A stretch of 64,000 nucleotides of DNA from an uncultured Acidobacteriia bacterium (GTDB taxonomy: Bacteria > Acidobacteriota > Terriglobia > Bryobacterales > Bryobacteraceae): the NCBI GenBank assembly GCA_903907865.1, contig CAIVPR010000182.1, positions 26,540 to 90,539 of the forward strand. Direction: 5' to 3'. The stretch's first letter is position 1. Every line of letters begins with the position of its first letter. The position numbers and the translations under genes were made by a program. Positions 58,658-64,000 of the stretch are shown piece after piece. The notes below the pieces were generated by a model. The model saw only the letters and a list, made by a program, of their open reading frames with translations. It ran no database searches and was not told where the DNA came from.

Positions 58658-59149
58658 CTACACGTCCGCCTGCTGCCGAGTCCACTCTTCCCGCGTACAC
58701 AGGCTGTTCCCGGGTAACGCGCGGTCGGTGGCCAGGATGCCGTCCAAATGGTCCATCTCGTGTTGGAGCAGTTCCGCCAAAGCGCCGGTCGCCTCGATTC
58801 TGCCACCGGCGTGTCTCAGCCGGACATGCTCGGAGCGATCCAAGTGCACCAGCAAGTTCGGGAAAGAGAAACAGTCATCCCACAACTGGAACTTTTCCGG
58901 GCTCAAGTATTCCCACTGCGGATTGACCAGTTCGTAGGCCACGCCCTCGAACTCGATGTAGATGACGCGCTCCGGCCGTCCGATCTGGACTGCGCTGATC
59001 CCCCGTCCGAAACCATGCCGGGCTTGGAAATCGTGAAGGGTGTCGCGTAGATCAGTGAGTGTCTCCCTTGCCGCCGCCGAGTCCAGAACCGCGGTGGACA
59101 GCAGGCGCAGCATCGGGTCCCCCAGTTGCAAAATCCGTCGCACTGCCAT
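58658..59149 (-). CDS. def: Peptide deformylase-like protein, divergent motifs
   Basis: 163 residues. Peptide deformylase removes the formyl group from nascent proteins. Motif 3 is typical ([11 protein letters not shown], metal-binding His pair and Glu). Motif 1 reads GISAVQIG instead of GxGLAAPQ, and motif 2 is DDCFSFP rather than EGCLS, keeping the metal-binding Cys. This looks like a divergent class, possibly not the housekeeping enzyme. It is divergent from the GHMP kinase gene, 42 bp apart. Confidence 0.85.
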   Translation of the reverse strand: MAVRRILQLGDPMLRLLSTAVLDSAAARETLTDLRDTLHDFQARHGFGRGISAVQIGRPERVIYIEFEGVAYELVNPQWEYLSPEKFQLWDDCFSFPNLLVHLDRSEHVRLRHAGGRIEATGALAELLQHEMDHLDGILATDRALPGNSLCTREEWTRQQADV

Positions 59150-59191
59150 ATTCAGCCTCCTCTATGCTATGTTCGTTTATTCCCCCGCTCC

Positions 59192-60220
59192 ATGCGCGTT
59201 ACCACTAAAGCCCCCTGCCGTGTCGACTTGGCCGGGGCAACACTCGACATCTGGCCGCTCTACCTTTTCCATGACGATGCCGTCACGGTGAACTTCGCGG
59301 TCAACCGCTACACGTCCTGCGACATCTCGACCCGCCCGGACGGTCGGATCACGCTCACCTCCCGCGACCTTGGGGCAAGCGAGAGCTTCGAATCACTCGA
59401 CGAGCTCCGCGCCGCACCCAAATACAAGCTAGCGCTCTTGGCGCTGCTGGTCAAGTTCTTCGCGCCCGAAGGCGGCTTCGACATGGTGTCCCACTCCGAG
59501 GCACCGGCCGGGGCTGGGATTTCCGGCTCCTCGGCGTTGATGATCTCGGTGGCCTCGGCGCTGAACAAGCTCACGGGCATCGGATACAAGATCGAAAAAC
59601 TGCGCGAGATCGTGCAGAACATTGAGGCCCAGGTGATCCGGGTCCCGACCGGCGCGCAGGACTACTACCCGGCCATGTACGGCGGCGTTTCGGCCATCGA
59701 GCTTTCGCCCGCCGGCATTACGCGCCACAAACTGGCGGTCTCGGCGGAGGAGCTGGACCAACGCTTCGTGCTCGCCTATACAGGCGTGCCCCGCAACTCC
59801 GGCATCAACAATTGGGAAGTGATGAAGGCCCACATAGATGGCGACAAGGCCGTCCATGGGAACTTCACCACCATCGCGAGTATGGCCTGCGGGATGCGCA
59901 GGGCCCTCGACGCCCACAACTGGGAAGAAGCAGCGCGGCTGATGCGCGAGGACTGGGCCAGCCGACGCAGGAACATCCCGACCATCAGCACGGACCTGAT
60001 CGACAACCTGATCGAAGTGACCCGCAACGCCGGCAGCACCGCCGGAAAGGTCTGCGGCGCGGGCGGCGGAGGGTGCGTCGTGTTCCTGGTGGAGCCCGAG
60101 GCCAAGGCTCGGGTTGCGGCGGCGGTGAAGGCCGCCGGAGCCGAGGTGCTCGACGCCAAGGTTGCGCCAAAGGGTGTCCAGATCAAGGTAACGCAGTCCG
60201 TCAAAACGCGCCATGCCTGA
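59192..60220 (+). CDS. GHMP-family sugar kinase
   Basis: 342 residues; ATG 59192 (MRVTTKAPCRVDLAGAT) fits the family N-terminus. The phosphate-binding motif APAGAGISGSSALMIS and the C-terminal motif VCGAGGGGCVVFLVEPE mark a GHMP kinase of the D-glycero-manno-heptose-7-phosphate/galactokinase type. Substrate is unknown; HddA-like activity for surface polysaccharide synthesis is plausible. The stop overlaps the CPBP protease start by 8 bp, so the genes are coupled. Confidence 0.9.
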   Translation: MRVTTKAPCRVDLAGATLDIWPLYLFHDDAVTVNFAVNRYTSCDISTRPDGRITLTSRDLGASESFESLDELRAAPKYKLALLALLVKFFAPEGGFDMVSHSEAPAGAGISGSSALMISVASALNKLTGIGYKIEKLREIVQNIEAQVIRVPTGAQDYYPAMYGGVSAIELSPAGITRHKLAVSAEELDQRFVLAYTGVPRNSGINNWEVMKAHIDGDKAVHGNFTTIASMACGMRRALDAHNWEEAARLMREDWASRRRNIPTISTDLIDNLIEVTRNAGSTAGKVCGAGGGGCVVFLVEPEAKARVAAAVKAAGAEVLDAKVAPKGVQIKVTQSVKTRHA

Positions 60221-61070
60221 ACCCGTCAAGAGGCGCGACCCGTTGCGTCCCCTGCTCGGGGCGGCGACGTGCGCGATCTTGTACTGGGCTTTGGTGCAAA
60301 TCCTGCTCCCCGTGGGCCGCTTCATGGCTGGCGAGCTGGTCGCGACGACGGTGCCGCCGCTCGTGGCAGCCGCGATTGCCAGTTCCCTTTCGATGGCGAT
60401 CTTCGAGTCGGGCGGCTTGGCCGATCTGGGGCTCGACTGGATCACCGGATCCGGCCGGAACCTGCTCACCGGGATTGCGCTCGGTGCCTGTGCCGCGATG
60501 TTGGTAGTCCTGCCGACGATCCCGCTGGGCATGGCGTCGTACCAGACAATCCCGAACGCGGACATCTCCTGGCGCGCCACACTGTTCTTGCCCGTCCTGC
60601 TCTTTTGCGGTGCCATGGGCGAGGAGATCGCCTTCCGCGGGTTCCCCTTGCAGTTCCTCATGCGCGGCTACGGCTCCTGGGCGGCCATCCTGACCACGGG
60701 GACTTTGTTTGGCCTCGCGCATGGCATTAACCCCGGTGCGACGACGATCGGGCTCGTGAACACCGGACTGTTCGGAATCCTCTTCGGAGCCTCCATCCTG
60801 CGCTCGCGCGACCTCTGGCTGCCCATCGGGATGCATTTCGGATGGAATCTTTTACTTCCGTTCCTCGGCGTGGAGCTCAGCGGTCTTACAATCGGAGTGA
60901 CGGGGTACAAGCTTGTATGGAAAGCCGGGAATCTATGGAGCGGCGGCGAGTATGGTCCGGAAGCCAGCGTCCTGACGTCTGGCGTGCTGGTTTTGCTGGC
61001 GGTTGCGGTGTGGAAAGTTCCGCTGGCAAGGGGTCGCGCGGTGCTGTTGGACGAACCGCCGTCGGCCTAG
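60213..61070 (+). CDS. CPBP-family intramembrane metalloprotease
   Basis: 285 residues with about seven membrane segments. CPBP/Rce1-type motifs: GEEIAFRGF (EExxxR), FGLAHGIN (FxxxH) and GMHFGWN. These are the glutamate-activated metal-independent or Zn-type intramembrane protease residues. Role may be in bacteriocin immunity or protein processing; unknown here. Overlaps both neighbours, consistent with an operon. Confidence 0.92.
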   Translation: MPEPVKRRDPLRPLLGAATCAILYWALVQILLPVGRFMAGELVATTVPPLVAAAIASSLSMAIFESGGLADLGLDWITGSGRNLLTGIALGACAAMLVVLPTIPLGMASYQTIPNADISWRATLFLPVLLFCGAMGEEIAFRGFPLQFLMRGYGSWAAILTTGTLFGLAHGINPGATTIGLVNTGLFGILFGASILRSRDLWLPIGMHFGWNLLLPFLGVELSGLTIGVTGYKLVWKAGNLWSGGEYGPEASVLTSGVLVLLAVAVWKVPLARGRAVLLDEPPSA

Positions 61071-61837
61071 TTCTCGCGGCGGCGCTGGCGTCGGGCGGCG
61101 TGCTGCCGAGCCATGACAAGCTGACCGACGACGAGAAGGTCGAGATCCTGCGCGGCCTGTCGGCGGAATACGCCAAGGCGAAGACTTACATTCCGCGTTC
61201 CAAGACACCCCTTGAGTACGACATGGACGGCTCGTGGGACAAGGGCGGGTGGCAGCGGATGGCGCAAGCCGGAGTTGCGGCGCGGGTCGGGGACCAGATC
61301 AAGATCACCCATGTGGCGTTCGAAGGCGACAAGCTCGTCCTCGAGATCAATGGCGGACTGAAGAGCGGCAAGAAGTGGTACGACCATGTGGAGGTCGGCA
61401 TGGGCGGGATGGGGCGGCCCGTTGGCAACGGCGACTACGCGGCGTCGACCGGCACCAGCATCGCCATCAAGTTCCACAAACCGATGGAGAACCTGACGTC
61501 GGATGAAATCAAGAAGGTCCTGCTGCCGCTGATGGACTTCGACCTGCGCACGGCTACGAAACTCTATTCGGAAACCCTCACGCCGGAAATGAAGAAGGCC
61601 GTCGCGGAAAAGCGAGTCACGGAAGGCATGGACCGCGACCAGGTGAAGCTGACACTGGGGAATCCCACCCGGAAGTACCGCGAAACCAAGGAGGGCGACG
61701 ACCTGGAAGACTGGATTTATGGCCAGCCCCCGGGCAAGATCACTTTCGTCACCTTCAAGGGAAGCAAGGTGGTCAAGGTGAAGGAGCAATACGCGGGGTT
61801 GGGCAGCGAAACGGCTCCGCGCTCCGTTGTGCCGTAG
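61010..61837 (+). CDS. BamE/SmpA-like exported protein
   Basis: About 275 residues with GTG 61010 proposed; the 5' end overlaps the CPBP gene by 61 bp, and an earlier start at 60842 looks like CPBP shadow. A hydrophobic leader (AVGLVLAAALASGG) precedes a soluble part. The C-terminal ~70 residues resemble SmpA/OmlA/BamE domain proteins (VTEGMDRDQVKLTLGNPTRK, EDWIYG, ITFVTFKGSKVVKVKE). In the BAM complex such domains bind BamD/BamA. The N-terminal half is unassigned. Confidence 0.75.
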   Translation: MESSAGKGSRGAVGRTAVGLVLAAALASGGVLPSHDKLTDDEKVEILRGLSAEYAKAKTYIPRSKTPLEYDMDGSWDKGGWQRMAQAGVAARVGDQIKITHVAFEGDKLVLEINGGLKSGKKWYDHVEVGMGGMGRPVGNGDYAASTGTSIAIKFHKPMENLTSDEIKKVLLPLMDFDLRTATKLYSETLTPEMKKAVAEKRVTEGMDRDQVKLTLGNPTRKYRETKEGDDLEDWIYGQPPGKITFVTFKGSKVVKVKEQYAGLGSETAPRSVVP

Positions 61838-61878
61838 GGATAGCCCGCCCCGCTCGACCTGCGATAGACTGGGCGATC

Positions 61879-62844
61879 ATGAGATTCGCCCTCATCCTTG
61901 CGTCCGCAACCCTGCTCCTCGCCCAGGTGCCCGCGCCCCGCACAATCTCCCACGCCGAGTTCGACGGCATGATGAAGGAACTGTCGAATTGGGGCCGCTG
62001 GGGAAAGACGGATGAGCGCGGCACCCTCAACCTGATCACTCCGGCAAGCCGACTCGCGGCGTCGAAGCTGGTTCGCGAAGGGGTCGCGGTTTCGATGTCC
62101 CGCGAGGCCGACAAGGAGAAGGCGGTCGACAACACTCGTCCCTTTGTTCAGGAGATGCTCTCGTCCTCCGAGAAGCCCGGTGCCGATACCTTCACGGACC
62201 AGATCACCGTCGCGCCACATGGAATCGCGCATACGCACATGGACGCGTTGTGCCACTTTTCGTACAACGGCCAGTCGTACAACGGCTTCCCCATTACGGA
62301 TGTCACCAGCAAGGGGGCGAAACACCTGAACATCACCATCGCCAAGGACGGCATCTATGCACGGGGCGTGCTGGTCGACCTCGCGCAGATGAAGGGGCTG
62401 CCGTACCTGGAGCCGGGTACGGCGATCTACCCGGAGGACCTCGACGCATGGGAAAAGTTCGCGGGGGTGAAGATCCGGCAAGGGGATATCGTGTTAGTGC
62501 GAAGCGGCCGCTGGGCCCGGCGCGCCGAAAAGGGTCCGTGGAATCTGGCGGAACGCGCGGGGCTGCACGCGACGTCGATGCGCTGGCTGCACAAGCGGGA
62601 CATCGCAATCCTGGGTGGCGACGCCTCGCAGGACGTCCGTCCGGCGGGGGTAGAAGGTGTGGACCAGCCGGTCCACGTACTGAGCCTGGTTGCCATGGGA
62701 ACGCCGATCTTCGACAACGTCAATCTGGAGGATGTGGCGAAGGAGTGCGCGAAACGGAAGCGTTGGGAGTTTCTGGTGACAGCCGCGCCGCTGCGGGTGC
62801 CGGAGGCGACGGGGACTGCGATGAATCCGATTGCGATCTTTTAA
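61879..62844 (+). CDS. Cyclase family protein (kynurenine-formamidase-like metal hydrolase)
   Basis: 321 residues with a signal peptide (ending LLLAQ). The cyclase/formamidase metal motif HTHMDALCHF (HxHxDxxxH) is near residue 118, with GDIVLVRSGRWARR and LHKRDIAILGGDASQD downstream. Export suggests periplasmic hydrolysis of a small amide or lactone. It follows the BamE-like gene by 41 bp. Confidence 0.9.
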   Translation: MRFALILASATLLLAQVPAPRTISHAEFDGMMKELSNWGRWGKTDERGTLNLITPASRLAASKLVREGVAVSMSREADKEKAVDNTRPFVQEMLSSSEKPGADTFTDQITVAPHGIAHTHMDALCHFSYNGQSYNGFPITDVTSKGAKHLNITIAKDGIYARGVLVDLAQMKGLPYLEPGTAIYPEDLDAWEKFAGVKIRQGDIVLVRSGRWARRAEKGPWNLAERAGLHATSMRWLHKRDIAILGGDASQDVRPAGVEGVDQPVHVLSLVAMGTPIFDNVNLEDVAKECAKRKRWEFLVTAAPLRVPEATGTAMNPIAIF

Positions 62845-62853
62845 GGCGGCGGA

Positions 62854-63060
62854 ATGGATCTGACCGTCAGCAAGTACAGCAATCTGAATGAGATGAAGGC
62901 CGACGAATACCGGTACTGGCAGAGTCGGCCTGTCTACGAGCGCTTTGACGCGGTGGATGAGATGATTCGGACGGCCTACGCGATCAAAGGGTGGAAGCGA
63001 GAGCCGGAGGTGCCGAGGAACGAAATGCGCATCATCCGCCTTCCTTGCCCGTGGCGTTAG
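62854..63060 (+). CDS. 68-residue orphan, possible antitoxin-like partner
   Basis: MDLTVSKYSNLNEMKADEYR, then YWQSRPVYERFDAVDEMIRT, ending RIIRLPCPWR. This pattern (RYWQSRPVxERxDAVxEM) is recalled from small acidobacterial proteins encoded beside nucleotidyltransferase-type toxin genes, but no partner is seen here. Start ATG 62854 has GGCGGA 5 bp upstream. Function unknown. Confidence 0.65.
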   Translation: MDLTVSKYSNLNEMKADEYRYWQSRPVYERFDAVDEMIRTAYAIKGWKREPEVPRNEMRIIRLPCPWR

Positions 63061-63069
63061 GTACTGATC

Positions 63070-63148
63070 GCTCGAACAAACACTCCCTTGCGGTCGTGGC
63101 TCGGTAACATGCGGATTCTGCGGAGCCGCAACCGCGAGGGAGTGCCCA
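63070..63148. repeat. Dispersed palindromic repeat, copy D
   Basis: GCTCGAACAAACACTCCC, then TTGCGGTCGTGGCTCGG forms the left arm. The right arm CGGAGCCGCAACCGCGAGGGAGTG is an inverted, slightly degenerate partner. Located after the 68-residue orphan and before the IS110 element. Confidence 0.8.
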
Positions 63149-63458
63149 TGGGCCTGCGGCCCACCAATCCGGATGAAAGGCGGCTTACGCCGCCTCATGG
63201 CGGGCTTTCCCCAAACCGGCCGAGTCGTGCGTCATCCGGGATTGACCGTCGACCTGTCCGGGGAAAATGGGAAAGGCGGGGATGGGAGAGGTCGAAGACG
63301 CTCTGGATGGGTTGAGGCCGACAGGGAGTTTGGCCCGGGGTGCCCGTAGTTGAACCAATTCTTGTGATGTTGGCCCGCGAGGGCCATAAGCGCGTAACGG
63401 TGCGCATGCAACAGGTCGGGCATCCTGCCATCCCCGTTCCGGCAAGGAACGGAACGGC
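63149..63458 (+). other. Non-coding leader of the IS110-type element
   Basis: About 310 bp without a gene. It includes CCGTTCC-GGCAA-GGAACGG, a 7-bp perfect hairpin ending about 5 bp before the transposase ATG. In IS110-group elements the non-coding left end encodes a bridge RNA; this stretch is a candidate. Confidence 0.45.
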
Positions 63459-64000
63459 ATGAAGCGGGTATTGGCTGGAATTGACGTACACAAGAAGTTG
63501 TTGATGGTGGTGGTGGCGACGGTCGCCGAGCGCATGCTGGACGGCGTGGCGGTACAGACGGTCGAGTACGAGGCTCGGCGGTTCGGCAGCGGCAGTCGGG
63601 AGCGCCAGCACCGGGCGGCATGGCTGCTGCAGCACGGCACCGGGGAGGTGGTGATGGAGTCCACCGCGCAGTACTGGAAGCCCGTCTGGCAGGATCTGGA
63701 GCAGCATTTCGCCAAGGGGAAGATGCATCTGGCCCAGGCGTACTCCAACCGTGCGCCCAAGGGCAGGAAGAACGATTTCGGCGACGCCGAAAAGCGCACC
63801 TGGCGGACCGTCACACGGGGCAGGCTCCAGCTTGTTGGCCAGGGGCGTGGCGAAAAACTGGGCCTTATCCTGGACAAGGCCGGGTATTGTCCTGCGCCAC
63901 TGGTCGCCGTGTCCGGTTGCAGGCCCAGGTCGAGAGCCTGCTGGAAGAGGGACGAATCAAGCTCTCCAGCGTGGTCAGCGACCTGTTCGGCACCAGTTCG
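63459..64000 (+). pseudogene. IS110-family transposase, disrupted
   Basis: The frame from ATG 63459 begins as an IS110-type transposase: MKRVLAGIDVHKK (Asp9), then VVMESTAQYW, and SNRAPKGRKNDFGDAEK, the DEDD-type Asp residues. After DAEK the expected ~20 residues before RTWRTVTRGRLQL are missing. Beyond LQLV the frame is foreign. The expected continuation (RRVRLQAQVESLLEEGRI, then KLSSVVSDLFG) is found in another frame near 63910-64000. So the gene has an internal deletion and a shift, and runs past the window edge. Confidence 0.8.

Noticed and set aside
60842..61009. Earlier start of the BamE-like gene
   Set aside because: This part is the +1 shadow of the CPBP protease gene, with no signal-peptide character.

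Overview
The window is high-GC chromosomal DNA from an Acidobacteriota member, most likely of the Solibacter/Bryobacter group. The evidence is the protein mix: a DUF1549/DUF1553 plus DUF1501 pair, a VWFA-related acidobacterial-type protein, two Oar-like TonB-dependent outer-membrane receptors, a beta-helix protein with a Soli_cterm-like (TIGR03437) tail, a PEP-CTERM relic and many secreted hypothetical proteins. No rRNA, tRNA, CRISPR array or prophage was recognised.

Layout. 1-5.7 kb: a minus-strand operon of DUF1549/1553, DUF1501 and a secreted Ig-like/propeller protein that runs off the left edge. 5.8-13.5 kb: a lipoprotein, racemase-like protein, secreted amidohydrolase, sulfotransferase-like protein, SWIM zinc-finger protein, a signal-peptidase-like protein lacking the catalytic Ser, and a GT39-type glycosyltransferase. 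13.6-23.7 kb: a TPR/double aspartic protease, uvrA, a membrane-anchored receiver protein, a TPR protein, a VWFA protein, a conserved hypothetical and argG. 23.7-27.6 kb: a decayed accessory island with a Uma2 nuclease, a DUF5615 relic, an AbiEi/AbiEii pair whose AbiEii is frameshifted, a broken PEP-CTERM gene and a four-copy repeat array. 27.6-32 kb: a translationally coupled M16 protease operon. 32.4-43.3 kb: two Oar-like receptors flanking a beta-helix protein, a YihY-type protein and a lipase. The first receptor and the beta-helix gene each carry one in-frame stop. 43.5-52.8 kb: a Tat-exported sugar isomerase-like protein, a GT-C-like membrane protein, lutABC, a beta-propeller lipoprotein, and a secreted protein coupled to an exported methyltransferase. 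52.9-57.5 kb: a sigma factor, anti-sigma factor, exported TPR-CHAT protease and a candidate 26-residue peptide. 57.7-64 kb: a sugar isomerase, divergent deformylase, GHMP kinase, CPBP protease, BamE-like protein, cyclase, a 68-residue orphan and a broken IS110 transposase.

The most interesting locus is 52.9-57.5 kb. A secreted TPR-CHAT protein with His and Cys in place overlaps an ECF-like sigma gene by 4 bp. A membrane-spanning anti-sigma gene follows, and a small hydrophobic peptide with a near-perfect Shine-Dalgarno lies upstream behind a long hairpin. This suggests protease-controlled release of a sigma factor, with the peptide as a possible signal or substrate.

Four copies of a dispersed palindromic repeat lie in intergenic gaps at about 32.1, 46.8, 52.8 and 63.1 kb. 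A separate spaced repeat built on AACGAACCC sits before the M16 operon. Several genes are broken by single-base events. These may be real recent decay or sequencing errors, and the sequence alone cannot tell which.
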